From: Incurvaria masculella
Taxonomy: Eukaryota; Arthropoda; Insecta; Lepidoptera; Incurvariidae
Direction: 5' to 3'
NCBI GenBank assembly: GCA_946894095.1
Contig: OX335659.1
Span: forward strand, 5,959,501 to 6,023,500
Length of the DNA: 64,000 nucleotides
This document shows positions 34,618 to 45,164 of the stretch, piece after piece. Position numbers and translations under genes: made by a program. The notes below the pieces were generated by a model. It was given only the letters and a program-made list of their open reading frames with translations, did no database searches and was not told where the DNA came from. Numbering within the stretch: the first letter of the stretch is position 1; each line of letters opens with the position of its first letter.

Positions 34618-35256
34618 TTAGAGTCGTATTCACTACGTATAATATTCACAACGTATAATAGTATTTTTTTCGAAAAAATTAAAACCATGCATATCGTATA
34701 ATATTCACAACGTATAATGTTATACGTTGTGCATGAGTTTAAAAATAAAATAAACTCTTTGCATCATGCAGAACGTATAATAGTCACAACGTATAATATT
34801 CCTAACATGAATTCACAAAAAAAGAAAACCATGCAGAACGTATAATATGCCAAGAAGCACTGCATAAAGCGCCCTAACAACGATACATTTAAGGCTGAAA
34901 TTGCTACGAATCGATATCTGTTGAAGAGTAACAATACAACGCTAATTGAGACAGTCGAAAAGTCGCGTGCGAGTATAATCTTTAATCTAGTATCGATAAA
35001 GGCGCTTATCGTATGAAATATTTTAGGATTATATGATATGCATGGTTTTCTTTTTTTGTTAAATAAAGATCATAACATTATACGTTATGACTATTATACG
35101 TTATGCATGGAGAAATAAGTAATTTAATTTTTTGGACTTCTTCATGCACTACGTATAAGATTATACGATTTGCCGATTATACGTTGTGCATGGTTTTAAA
35201 ATTTTCTTAAAATATGACATTATACGATCTGCATATTATACGTTATGCCGTTCCCC
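34618..35256. mobile_element. Foldback element E, copy 2
   Basis: Left half repeats AACGTATAAT and CCATGCA(T/G) units at least eight times. Right half repeats ATTATACGTT and GCATGG in inverse order. The centre (34880-34990) is unrelated single-copy sequence, in contrast to the telomere tract in copy 1. Conserved edges: AGTCGTATTC on the left and GCCGTTCCCCC on the right. Non-coding. Confidence 0.75.
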
Positions 35257-35467
35257 CCTCTATTACCAATACCACAATACGTAGTTTCTCCGGAGGGGTG
35301 GGCAGAGATGATAATGAAAGAAACCAAATCAAAATATTCTTTATTGCTTACAGCTATTATTACATAGGATGCAAAGGCGAGCTTATTGCCAAAGGCAATC
35401 GCTAACAGCTATTAACCTTAATATTAGACATTACATTAAAAGGAAAAAAAAACCATTATTAGACTTA

Positions 35468-35640
35468 GGGCTGATTTTCCAATGCTCAGATAGTACATAT
35501 CGGAATGATAGTATAAATTCAAGTTGCTCAAAATACGGATAGTCATTGTCGGAGAATTATATTTTCTATAACAATTATCTGACTATAATTTTACTAATAA
35601 ACATGTGGATTTAATATATCGGATAGATAAGTAGAAGCAG
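35468..35640. mobile_element. MITE family I, copy 2 (truncated)
   Basis: Aligns in inverse orientation to 12223-12421 from GGGCTGATTTTCCAATGCTC to GGATAGATAAGTAGAAGCAG. The second terminal repeat is missing. Confidence 0.68.
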
Positions 35641-36047
35641 CCGCTTGGGTTGGTTTTCGTATCATGCTATTGTTTATTCATCATCCATATTTTAACATTA
35701 GCCAGTTCAGCAAAACAAAACACAGGGAAGAAGAACTGGCGAGAAACTCCGCTGTTTTTAAGGTCCAATTTAGTCTTAATTTACAAATGCACTAAAACAC
35801 TAAATTAACATGAATTCACGAAAGTTAACAATTCATGCCGTATGCATGCCTGTATTTTGCAAAGACCATACCCGCCAACTTACATGTTGCCAATTGGAGC
35901 AGGCCAGTCCCCACAAACAGCACCCGTTCACGAGCATCACGCCGGGCACAGCCATTACCTCTCTCGATTTCCCTTTAGGTAAAGAGATAAACCGAACTAA
36001 GCGTCACCGTAAGCAAGGACACATTGTGATACATTTCAGTTCACTTT
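35641..36047. other. Unassigned stretch
   Basis: No supported gene. The 96-codon frame that starts at 35810 runs into the SINE at 36048, arguing against a real protein. Confidence 0.35.
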
Positions 36048-36250
36048 TTTTTATGGAACCTGACGTGGATGGCTATAATACCCCACAACTACCGTTATGA
36101 TATTAACCCAATACACCGTATTTCCGAAGGCATTAGGTGCCATGCAGGACCTTTCATTTATTAGCACGTCAACATTGAACTGGATGGAAAACACGGACAA
36201 TTATTCATTGCCCTTCAATCATAGTGTCATCGAATTCGATGGTATCCCCC
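36048..36250 (-). mobile_element. SINE tail and body fragment
   Basis: Minus-strand copy from the tail (TTTATGGAACCTGACGTGGA) to the block next to GGTACCA, where it stops close to MITE L copy 2. Confidence 0.75.
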
Positions 36251-36274
36251 ACTTGGCCGAATAACACGTCGTTT

Positions 36275-36364
36275 GACAGTTAGCATGGTACGAAATGCAA
36301 ACAAACGTCAGATCTAATCACTCCCTTGCCTGTTCAACCGTGAAGTTAATTTAGCACGGTAGCC
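36275..36364. mobile_element. MITE family L, copy 2 (partial)
   Basis: Reverse complement of part of 24815-24957 (GTCAGATCTAATCACTCCCT; CACGGTAGCC). It follows a SINE truncated at the same place as at 46.6 kb. Confidence 0.6.
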
Positions 36365-36435
36365 ACTCTGATCTTCACAAGTCCCTGCGCATGAGCACAT
36401 CGTAAGTACATTTGGCCCATTTCAGGAGATTTCAC

Positions 36436-36520
36436 ACGGCGTGGCGTCACGACGGCGGTCTCGGCGTGACGCGACACCGCGCCGCGTGACGCGACAACGC
36501 TCGGCGTGGCGCGACGAGAC
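36436..36520. repeat. GC-rich minisatellite
   Basis: Several imperfect units of CGGCGTGRCGCGACA, e.g. ACGGCGTGGCGTCACGACGG and CGGCGTGACGCGACACCGCG. Marked CpG density in an AT-rich region; not coding in any clear frame. Confidence 0.65.
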
Positions 36521-36992
36521 GCAATTAGCTTCTAATCAGATAGGGCGCCATGCCCGCCGCCGCCGTTGACAGCAGGCTGTAATTGCTCCTGGCGATAAAA
36601 ATTACGCCATTTCGTACGCTTTTATCCCTTCTCGGGTGCAGTATTATAACGTAATTAGCAGTAGAGCTGAGAGAAAGTCGCATGTGGAAACAGAATTGTA
36701 CTCTACAATTTCTCGTTCAAGGTGGCAATATTGCTATCTTGTTAACCCGTATCAATCAAGAATGGGATTAAAAATGTCGGCCGGTACTGGAATATTTGGT
36801 TCTCGATCGCACCCAATCCACATCTCTGGATAAGGTACCTGTACAAAAGTAAATATATTGCTTGTTGGTTCCACGATGCATTCTCTGGCTTAGCTATTTT
36901 GCTATATTTTTTATTTGTCATATAGCCTTGGTTTGCAAAATTTCTACTACTTAACTAATGTGTCCTAATAATATTTACCTTAATTGATTCGG
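36521..36992. other. Unassigned stretch
   Basis: Nothing recognised. Confidence 0.3.
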
Positions 36993-37382
36993 TTTTAGGA
37001 TTCCGTACCCAAAGGGTGAAAACGGAACCCAATTTTTTTTCTATTGCGAATGTCTAGGGACGTATTGTCTGAAATAAATAATAATAATTATTATTATAAG
37101 CCTCCGCTGTCCGTCCGTCCGTCCGTCCGTCCGTCCGTCCGTCCGTCCGTCTGTCACAGGGCTGTATCTCATGAATCATAATGGGTAGACAGCTGAAATT
37201 TCCACAGAGTGTGTATTTATTTTGCCTATTATTATAGCTATAACAACAACTAGGTTAAATTTAAAAATAATAAAAATTTAAGGGGGCTCCATATAAAAAA
37301 CGTGATTTTTGGTGTTAAATCTTGTACGATAGTACGGAACCCTTCGTGTGCGATTCCGACTCGCACTTGACCGGTTTTTTTT
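36993..37382 (-). mobile_element. GACG element carrying a LINE-like tail fragment
   Basis: Complete ends, but between CGGAACCC (near 37030) and GCCTCCGCTG (near 37100) there are about 60 extra bases: TTGCGAATGTCTAGGGACGT and GTCTGAAATAAATAATAATA. TGTCTGAAATAAAT plus a TAA tail is a common 3' end of lepidopteran LINEs, so a truncated LINE end appears to have inserted here. Confidence 0.82.
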
Positions 37383-38040
37383 AGTAAGAGCCTTCTCTTT
37401 CCAAGTTAAAAACACTCATAGAAAAATGTCCCTGGAAAAAAATAGTTTTACTTTGAATCTACAAAGTCGATCACTAGACACTACCTAAATATTATTAACT
37501 ACACTCGTACCATCTTGTAATTGGACCATCGTTATTCGGAAATTCCCACTCTTTAATGGCATGGGCTATTTTTTTTTTGTTTTTTTATTTAGAAATTAGA
37601 TACTACGAACTAGGCAGCGTTCATTTCTTATTTATGTTTGTAAATAAATTGTCTATTGATCAGATACTGTGTACTTAATAATGCACTCGGACTGATACTG
37701 CATAGTGTGGTGAAATTACCTTAAACTTGGGGGCGGAGCTTTGGTAATAGGAATGAAACACTTGGATCTCTTGACCTAATATATATTCAATTAATAAAGA
37801 AGCTAATAGTAATAAATAATAATAAAGAAAAAGTACTCGTGAAAAAAAAAACCTTTTCTTTTCAAGATGTCGCGAGTGACAGACTAAAATAAGCTCTATT
37901 TATGAAATAGACCTTTTTAACAATAATTATTAATCGCCAGGAATATCTGGCGACATTAGTATGGTTAGACATTCTAATGAGATTAGAATTAAGAAACTCC
38001 CTTATTTTTTTCTAGCCTTACCTAAAACTGTCCCGCCGTT
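37383..38040. other. Unassigned stretch
   Basis: AT-rich, nothing recognised. Confidence 0.3.
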
Positions 38041-38122
38041 TATGTAATTGGACTTAGATGGCGAATTCCACACCTCTGTCATCAATTTAGCCCGACGCAC
38101 GACACGGGTGTCCTGGCATATA
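38041..38122 (-). mobile_element. SINE tail fragment
   Basis: TATGTAATTGGACTTAGATG through GTGTCCTGGCATA matches the minus-strand tail of the 5S-type SINE, diverged. Confidence 0.55.
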
Positions 38123-38546
38123 CAAAAGGTTAATTGGCAAATGCAACCCACACAAACCTGATACATGATAAAGCATAGAGGGTGGAGATACGTGTGAGAA
38201 ACGGTTGCGTTTTTTTCATATATAACTTTCACTGTCCTGGCTATAACTTAGGATAAATTCAAACCGTGAGCATTTAAAATTTTCATCTGTTCTTACTATA
38301 AAAGCGTTCATGCACGGGCAGCCCGATCAACAAAGCTTCAGAGCTGCTAGTCCCAGTTGTCACCTAAAAACGTCAAAATCCATACACGTTTTTACTAGAT
38401 ATTCTGTGGTTTTACTTCTTCAAGCTGTCAAAGTCAAACTCGGACTTCCGATTTGTATGAAAACGAGGAGTCGGCGTAAACGGCAACGTCGACGCATTTA
38501 CGGCAACGTTGAGTAAGCTGTCAAATCAAACTCGGACTCGCAAATA

Positions 38547-38970
38547 CAGGGTGTCCCAAAAGTCATGGTCCAAACGAACTGGGGTGATAGAGGAGCTTAT
38601 TTGCTATCATAATCACCAGGGATGTAGTTACCGCATTCTTAGTAGTTTAGAAGTTAGAGCACTTTTTACTGATTTATTAATATAAGCTCCAATTCAAAGA
38701 AAAAAAATATTTTAAAAATACAACATTGTGTTTATGTATTATTTTATTTCTGTGATGTGTTAAGTAGTGATGTGTCTTTTTATTAAAAATGTTTCCACTA
38801 AGTTAGCTTTCATAATGTTCTTGTAGCAAATACATTTTAGAAAACCAATATTAAATCCATAAAAAATATCTGAACTTCGAATGAAGATTATCAAAAAAAA
38901 ATTTTCTACCGAAAAGTGAACCGATGTTGAAAAAACTTCTGCCATTCATGCCCATTCTAACAAGGTATAA
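38547..38970 (+). repeat. Left terminal inverted repeat
   Basis: About 424 bp pairing with 40562-40985. Arms differ at scattered positions and small indels. They are far longer than the ~30-bp TIRs of classical mariners. Confidence 0.9.
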
Positions 38971-39384
38971 ATCATCAGTCAACCTTTAATGCGATTGGAT
39001 TTTTAATGGTAATTACTGGAACACTAGCTATTGACGTGACCGCGCTGTTTTGAGAACAGGATAATCTGCATGTGATGCGGCCGGTAGAAATAACTTAAAA
39101 CAATAGAAATAACTGGAAATCTCGTCTGGTTCCGTTTCCCACTAATCCTCCCCCCGTCCCCTTACCTTACCTCCCTTATCTCTTTGAGCTGCTCCTACCT
39201 AGCGCCCAGCTCAGTGACTCGCTAACTGCTTGTAACTACGCACACATATTCTCGTTCTCGTTTAAATATCCCACGACTTGCCTTGTGTTTATTGACTTCA
39301 TCAGTGACCAGTGTTAAGACCTGTGTTTATTATTTGGACTCCGTTTTTGCTCGTGGTTTGGAGACTTTAGTTGCTGCTCTGAAG

Positions 39385-40454
39385 ATGCCACATCAGTATA
39401 CGCCGCGTGAATATGCAGAAATGCATTTCATTTATGGGTTCTGTGATGGCAACGCTCGACGTGCTGCAAGAGAATACCAAAATCGATTTCCGAATCGCCA
39501 ACGTTACCCCGATCACCGAGTGTTCATACGTGTGCATAACGCTTACATGCAAGGCGAAATACCTGGTGCTCCACGCCGAGAAGGACGACCTGTGGTCGAC
39601 GGGGAAGAAGCACATATCTTGCCATGGTTCGGGAGGACCCGACTATAAGCATACGAACCATCTCACGACGTAGTGGCGTTCCAAAGTCTACAGTACAACG
39701 GATGTTGAGAAGGAACCGTCTACATCCCTACCACGTGCAACGTGTGCAAGCCCTCCTGCCCGCTGACTACGCTCATAGGGTGGCGTTTTGCAGAGAAATG
39801 CTTCGGAAGTCGCGAGAGGATGCACAGTTCTTCGACAACATTTTGTGGAGCGATGAATCAACATTTAAACGGCTTGGGATCTTCAATATTCACAATCTTC
39901 ACTCTTGGGCAGTAGTAAATCCAAGAATAATAAGAAACGACCGCTTCCAACACCACTTCGGAGTAAACCTCTGGGCAGGCATACTAGGTGGAAGGCTCAT
40001 TGGGCCGTTTGAGCTACCGCCGAGGCTCAATGGTCGACGGTACCTGCAGTTCCTGCAGCGAGACCTGGGTGAACTTCTGCAAGATATCCTGCCTGAGCAA
40101 CAGGAGAGAATGTGGTTGCAGCACGACGGGGCACCAGCGCATTACACACGCATCGTTCAAGACCACCTTAACAATGCATACCCAAATCGGTGGATAGGGA
40201 GAGGGGGGACAATCCACTGGCCAGCGCGCTCACCAGACCTTAACCCACTCGACTTCTATGTTTGGGGATACTACAAAGAAATTGCCTACAGTAAGGAAAA
40301 CGCAAACATACATCAGCTTCGGGACAAGCTACAAGCTGCCGCAGAGATAGTTCGGAACAATCATCGAGGCATGAGACTATTAAAAAGAAACTTTTTAAGG
40401 CGATGCCGTTTGTGTATCAGGGCTGGTGGCCGGCATTTTGAGCATTTACTGTAA
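39385..40454 (+). pseudogene. Transposase gene with one frameshift
   Basis: Start ATG at 39385 opens MPHQYTPREYAEMHFIYGFC, an N-terminal helix-turn-helix region of the DUF4817 type (YxxMxFxYGFCDGNxRxAxxEYQxRFPNR). The frame shifts at about 39619-39624 and continues to the stop at 40454. The second part has HTH-like VPKSTVQRMLRR, then WSDEST (D77 counted from Met-39624), WLQHDGAPAHYT (D168) and SPDLNPLDFYVWG (third D, 210). There are 41 residues between the last two acidic residues, so DD41D, and the C-terminus is GGRHFEHLL. All three catalytic aspartates are present. Loss of a single base near TTGCCATGG explains the frameshift. An upstream in-frame ATG at 39283 is less likely, as the family begins near the second Met. 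Such DUF4817 transposases are widespread in insects. Confidence 0.9.
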
Positions 40455-40561
40455 AAAATAATGAAATAAACTGATCACACTGAACCCGCATTTTTTTCTT
40501 TTTTTTCTTTTGAAGGTAATTTACTTTAATTACTGTCCATGTGTCAGAGAATTATTAACAA

Positions 40562-40985
40562 ATTATACCTTGTTAGAATCGGCATAAATAGCAGAAGTTT
40601 TTTCAGCATCGGTTCACTTTTCGGTAAAACATTTTTTTTATAATCTTCATTCGAAATTCAGATAATTTTTTATGGATTTAATATTGGTTGTTTAAAATGT
40701 ATTTGCTACAAGAACAATATGAAAGCTATCTTAGTGGAATTTTTTTTAATAAAAAGACACATCACTATTTCGGACAGCACAGAAAACAAAAAATAGATAT
40801 ACACAATGTTGTATTTTTTAAATAATTTTTTTCTTTGAATTGGAGCTTATATTAATAAATCAGTAAAAAGTGCTCTAACTTCTAAACTACTAAGAATGCG
40901 GTAACTACATCCCTGGTTATTATGATAGCAAATAAGCTCCTCTATCACCCCAGTTCGTTTGGACCATGACTTTTGGGACACCCTG
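40562..40985 (-). repeat. Right terminal inverted repeat
   Basis: Inverse of 38547-38970; ends GACTTTTGGGACACCCTG followed by TA. Confidence 0.9.
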
Positions 40986-41088
40986 TATAGTTCGCTTAAC
41001 TTAACGTTCGCCCACTGCGCGCGCTATTCAATTTCTCCATACATTTGAAAACGCCAGTCGATCGGTTTGCCGTAACTGCCAATTTAGG

Positions 41089-41486
41089 TTACAGCTGGGG
41101 CTACGGGCTCGGTTCGTACCAAAATTTAAAAAAATTCCCATCACTTTGATGTAAAAGTAACACCTGTTACTTTTTTTTACATGTGCGGCGAACTCCCATA
41201 TATGCGATAGTACCTAAGTAAATGTTTTTATTGAAGACCCTAAACCAATAATCTCCGTAATGAATGCCTTTTAAGGGGCATTTAAGGGGACGCAACGAGT
41301 GTCGGGACGATAATTAAGGGGGGGGTGAAAGGACTATACCAAAGTATGTGAAACAAAATAGGGTCACGTTCTTAATGCACAAACTCAGTAAAGTATATCG
41401 ACTCTATAATTGCCCATGTTGGTCAGGTTTGTGTACACGTCTTCCATGTATGATGAGTTTATTTTAGATTGAAGCTTATATGATAC
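41089..41486. other. Unassigned stretch
   Basis: Nothing recognised apart from a G-run near 41321. Confidence 0.3.
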
Positions 41487-42035
41487 TTAAGGTGGCCCAA
41501 CCCGGCGGGACTAACTCATTCGCGGGCACCGTACAAAACCGTGCTGTCGCGCTCTGGGACCTTCTATGTTTCAAAGAAAAAGACAAGCTCCGTGATGAGG
41601 AAGATGCTAAATGCCCACAAAAAAGACAATGTGCATAGTGTATGATTTGGTAAGATTTACGAAAATTTTAATTACAAAACGACTTATAGCTAAAAGTAAA
41701 CCACAACCGCTGTAGTCCAAAATCTAACAGAAACCAAATAGATTATAAATCTTGATTAAATAAGCTATGTCTGATGACTAATCTTTTTAAGATGTTCTTA
41801 CTTTATCATAGCGTAATCAACCTCCAAATTTATTGTATAAAACGCGCGAAAAAATCGAACTTTCGGACCTTATAACTTAGAAACCAAACACAATTTTACA
41901 ATGCCAATGGTCATCAGACATCTAGTTCGATCAAATAAAGCTATTTTGAGCAAAATTTGGATCTCTGACAAAAAATATGGGCGTGATCTTCTTTCCCCTT
42001 TTGTATAGGGAGATGAGCGGGATGGGCCACCTTAA
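41487..42035 (+). mobile_element. TTAA-flanked MITE, copy 2
   Basis: Complete: TTAAGGTGGCCCAACCCGGC at the left and GATGGGCCACCTTAA at the right. The interior includes CTCATTCGCGGGC and CTCTGGGACCTTCT. TIR about 13 bp (GGTGGCCCAACCC against GGTGGCCCATCCC). Non-coding. Confidence 0.88.
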
Positions 42036-42770
42036 GTGTTTCTAATAAATATATTAGTGCATGATCCGCAACACGACTTTTTTACATTCACCGTTTAAAT
42101 AAACCTACTATTGCAGGAAACATTTTCAGCTTTATCCCATCAAGTATTTGTACAATAACACAAACTTTAACCTTTGGCTATGCTCTGAAAATAAATTATA
42201 CATTATGTCGACATTTACATTAGTATGGAATTTATAATGAATAACCCTTAGCAATACGCAAAGATGCAATACGAAAATAATCTGTAACGGTTTTTACATG
42301 AAATCACAGATAAACATAATTCAAGTTTATCTACATGTATTTTTTACTGAAGCTTATATTTTAAGTTTTGAAATTTCCGCGTTCTCTTGCTTTGTTCAAC
42401 AGTGACAACCCGTCATACAAGAAATCCACGGAACCATAAACCACATACAGAAGGCAAAAAGAGCCGAGATACGGCGCTGCGTATCTATTATGTATTTTGT
42501 GGGCGGAAATTCAAGCATGCACTCTGGCGGAATAAAGCGATATCGCATGTCAGGGCGGAGCGGGGCGGCGCGGGGCGGCGCGGAGCTGCGCGGCGGGAAG
42601 GGGGGAGCTGTAACGTTATCCGCTGTACCATCGCCGACACGCAATCACTTACACAACCGAGCTGACACACACGTACCTACACATTAACACACTTACATAC
42701 TCTTCAACCGTATGTTCTTTTGTGGTCGTTTCTATACGGCTAAAGTAAAGACACGATATAGAAAACAGGA
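42036..42770. other. Unassigned stretch with GC-rich patch
   Basis: 42540-42610 is G/C-rich (GGGGCGGCGCGGGGCGGCGC) and gives overlapping low-complexity frames on both strands. No gene supported. Confidence 0.35.
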
Positions 42771-42887
42771 CGTGTATTCTTGGCATTCAGTCATTGCGGA
42801 TTCAGTAGAGTTAACAGAAGAAGAATTTACTTTGACATTACTGTTAACTCTACTGAATCCGCAATAACTGAATGCCAAGAATACACG
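42771..42887. other. Near-perfect 47-bp-arm hairpin
   Basis: Arms 42771-42817 and 42841-42887 pair at 46 of 47 positions with a 23-nt loop. Arms begin CGTGTATTCTTGGCATTCAG and end GAGTTAACAG. There is no coding signal and the arm sequence was not found elsewhere in the window. It could be a recent snapback duplication, a very small foldback element or a hairpin-RNA source. Confidence 0.85.
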
Positions 42888-42933
42888 CCCAGAGCTCTGG
42901 GAGGATTACAGCATTTATCTTTCGCTTCCTTTA

Positions 42934-43318
42934 CAGCCTCAGTGGCCCAGTGGCGCGACACTTCGGCGATCGCTCTCCGGAGTTAAGCAACGCTGGGTCC
43001 GGTCTGGTCTTGGATGGGTGACCACTCGACCGTTAAGAGAGGCTGGCCGTGGTTCGGATTCCACGTTAAACTGTAGGTTCCCTTCCTTACTTACTAGGTG
43101 GTAGGGTTCATCCCGCCCGGGTTGGTACCATCGCATTGGATGAACGATGGTCGAAGCGGCAATGAAAATTGTCCGTGTTTTCCATCCACTTCAATGTAGC
43201 CGTGCAATATAAGGAAGGTCCTGGCATGGCACCTAGTTCCCATGTGGTGTGTTGGGCTAATACCATGATAGAAGGTGTGGTATTAGCCATCCATGTCCAG
43301 TCACATAAAAAAAAAGAC
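42934..43318 (+). mobile_element. Full-length 5S-head SINE
   Basis: Starts CAGCCTCAGTGGCCCAGTGG. 5S-derived segment at about 42966-43030, then the shared body (CATTGGATGAACGATGGTCG; AAGGAAGGTCCTGGCATGG) and tail CCATCCATGTCCAGTCACAT plus A-run. This is the best 5S-type reference copy. The body and tail differ from the tRNA-head type by small indels (CAATATAAGGAAGG for CTCATAAAGGGAAGG), so the two types are sister subfamilies. Confidence 0.9.
42966..43030 (+). promoter_or_regulatory. 5S-rRNA-derived internal promoter region
   Basis: GGAGTTAAGCAACGCTGGGT and TCTTGGATGGGTGACC correspond to the conserved eukaryotic 5S segments AATTAAGCAGCGTCGGGC and ACTTGGATGGGTGACC, in the same order and with similar spacing. 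In 5S genes this span holds the A-block, intermediate element and C-block recognised by TFIIIA. Confidence 0.85.
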
Positions 43319-43670
43319 AAACTTGTCTTTATTCATGCTCTACTATTATGGATGCTAAGAACCTGACCTTTCCGATGTACCTCTTCAATCTAGTTTTTTT
43401 TTTGCTTCTAGGCCAGGACCCGAAAAATCAGCGGCTAATAATTAGTCAGTGGTTTTCTCAAGATCACTACATACATATTTGAATTGAGGGACCATTGAAA
43501 AGGGAAAAAGAAAATGTTTGTGCAATCATTCACATATATATTTATATAGGTGTATTATGCACGATTACTATAAACTTTATATAGCTCTCAATACAAAATT
43601 AGACTAGATATATGTAAAAGTTGTGCAGCACCTAACAATCGGTTTTTCGTACATTTATATATATGTTTTA
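43319..43670. other. Unassigned stretch
   Basis: AT-rich with ATAT runs; nothing recognised. Confidence 0.3.
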
Positions 43671-43770
43671 TATAACTGGACATGGATGGCTAATACCACA
43701 CTGACCGTGAGATATTAGCATAACACGCACTTGGGAACTAGGTGCCATGACAGAACCTTTCATTTTATTA
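43671..43770 (-). mobile_element. SINE tail fragment next to Helitron
   Basis: TATATAACTGGACATGGATG to GGGAACTAGGTGCCATGACA matches the 5S-type tail. It stops beside the Helitron end at 43776, and the rest of the SINE is not found on the far side. Confidence 0.7.
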
Positions 43771-43775
43771 TATGA

Positions 43776-45164
43776 CTAGCAGCCCGTCCCGGCTTTGCAC
43801 GGGCATAATATCATTTAAAAAAATATTATTTTGACACAATGATACACAAATAAACCCTTTTTAAGTAAGTCTACTTAAAAAGGGTTTATTTCTGTTGATA
43901 TACTACATTGAAATATTTGAAATAAAAAAAAGTTAGATATTATTATTAGATGATTATTAGATATTAGAGAAATAATAAATTTAAGGTGGCCCAACCCGGC
44001 GGGCCTAACTCATTCGCGGGCTCGGTACAAAACCGTGCTGTGGCGCTCTGGGACCTTCTCTGTTTCAAAGAATAAGACAGGCTCCGTGATGAGGAAGATG
44101 CAACATGTCCACGAAAAAGACGATGTGCATAGTGTATGATTTGGTAAGATTTACGAAAATTTTAATTTCAAAACGACTTATAGCTACAAGTAAACTACGA
44201 CCGCTGTAGTCAAAAATCTAACAAAAGCCAAATAGATCATAAATCCTGATTAAATAAGCTATGTCTGATGACTAATATTTTTACGATGTTCTTTCTTTAT
44301 CATTGCGTCATCCACCTCCAAAGTTATTGGATAAAAAGCGCGAAAAATTCGAACTTTGGGACCTTATAACTTAGAAACCAAACACAACTTTACAATGCCA
44401 ATGGTCATCAGACATCTAGTTCGATCAAATAAAGCTATTTCGAGAAAAATTTTGGATCTCTGACAAGAAATATGGGCGTGATCTTCTTTCCCCTTTTGTA
44501 TGGGGAGATGAGCGGGATGGGCCACCTTAAAGTGCTATAGGGAGATCCGCGGCCTCCGACGCACTATTTATAGGCACGCTCCCGCGCCGCCCCGGCCGGC
44601 CGGTACCGCCGCAAATGCTACGTCACGCAATTTTTTAATCTGTAATATCTTCGAAAATATTCATTTAAATCAAATGCTGTAAGGGCCATATAGATCTATA
44701 TTAAATCAACAATGTACTTAAGGTATTTAATTGGATAAGGATTAATGCTGTATTGGTTAAAATCGCTTCGGAAATTAGCCATTATTTATCGTAAAAAGTA
44801 AATGACAAAACAATGTTATTGTGGGACATCCATAAGAGATAGACCTATACCATCGTGTAGTTTTCTGTAGATCTTTTCAATGTGTACAATACTTAGGACA
44901 TTATTTTGATACATCTCGTAGGATTCAGCCTGCGTTTGCAATGTAAGCCGAAAAAATGTAATTTCTTACGACATCACATTGGAAACCTTAAAAATAACAG
45001 TATTTCTCCACCATTTAATGAATGTTTTGCTTCCTCTTTAATTACTCTATCTATTAAAAAAAACCGCATCAAAATCCGTTGCGTAATTTTAAAGATTTAA
45101 GGATACATAGGGACATAGGGATATAGGGACAGAGAAAGCGACTTTGTTTTATACTATTTAGTGA
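43776..45164 (-). mobile_element. Helitron carrying a nested MITE
   Basis: Minus strand: starts TCACTAAATAGTATAAAACA (complement of 45145-45164) after an A and ends GGGACGGGCTGCTAG at 43776 before a T. A hairpin GCCCG…CGGGC precedes CTAG. The TTAA-flanked MITE 43981-44530 is inside. A GC-rich patch lies at 44570-44630. No Rep/helicase coding, so non-autonomous. Confidence 0.8.
43981..44530 (+). mobile_element. TTAA-flanked MITE, copy 3 (nested)
   Basis: Complete 550-bp copy with TTAA at both edges and TIRs GGTGGCCCAACCC / GGGATGGGCCACC. It inserted after the host Helitron did. Confidence 0.9.

Larger units (their letters stand above)
38547..40985 (+). mobile_element. Mariner-superfamily transposon, near-complete, ~424-bp TIRs
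   Basis: 2439 bp flanked by TA (38545-38546, 40986-40987). Ends are CAGGGTGTCCCAAAAGTCAT and its inverse. TIRs run about 38547-38970 and 40562-40985, with small differences between arms. A single transposase gene lies between them, followed by AATAAA at 40465-40470. TA duplication, terminal CAG and the D,D,D transposase place it in the Tc1/mariner superfamily. It is probably immobile because the gene has a frameshift. Confidence 0.93.
38489..41088 (+). repeat. Repeat F, copy interrupted by mariner element
   Basis: Left flank ATTTACGGCAACGTTGAGTA … CTCGGACTCGCAAA (38489-38544) and right flank GCCCACTGCGCGCG … GCCAATTTAGG (41010-41088) are contiguous in the 11.1-kb copy. A diverged partial duplicate of the left flank lies at 38424-38465. 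Confidence 0.78.

Noticed and set aside
39619..39624. Programmed frameshift in the transposase
   Set aside because: No slippery heptamer or stable downstream structure is evident; a one-base loss in a decaying copy is simpler.
42387..42687. Frames in GGCGCGGGGCGGCGC sequence
   Set aside because: Low-complexity GC repeats read open on both strands.
42966..43030. 5S rRNA gene
   Set aside because: Only the internal part of 5S is present and it is followed directly by SINE body; not a full 5S gene.
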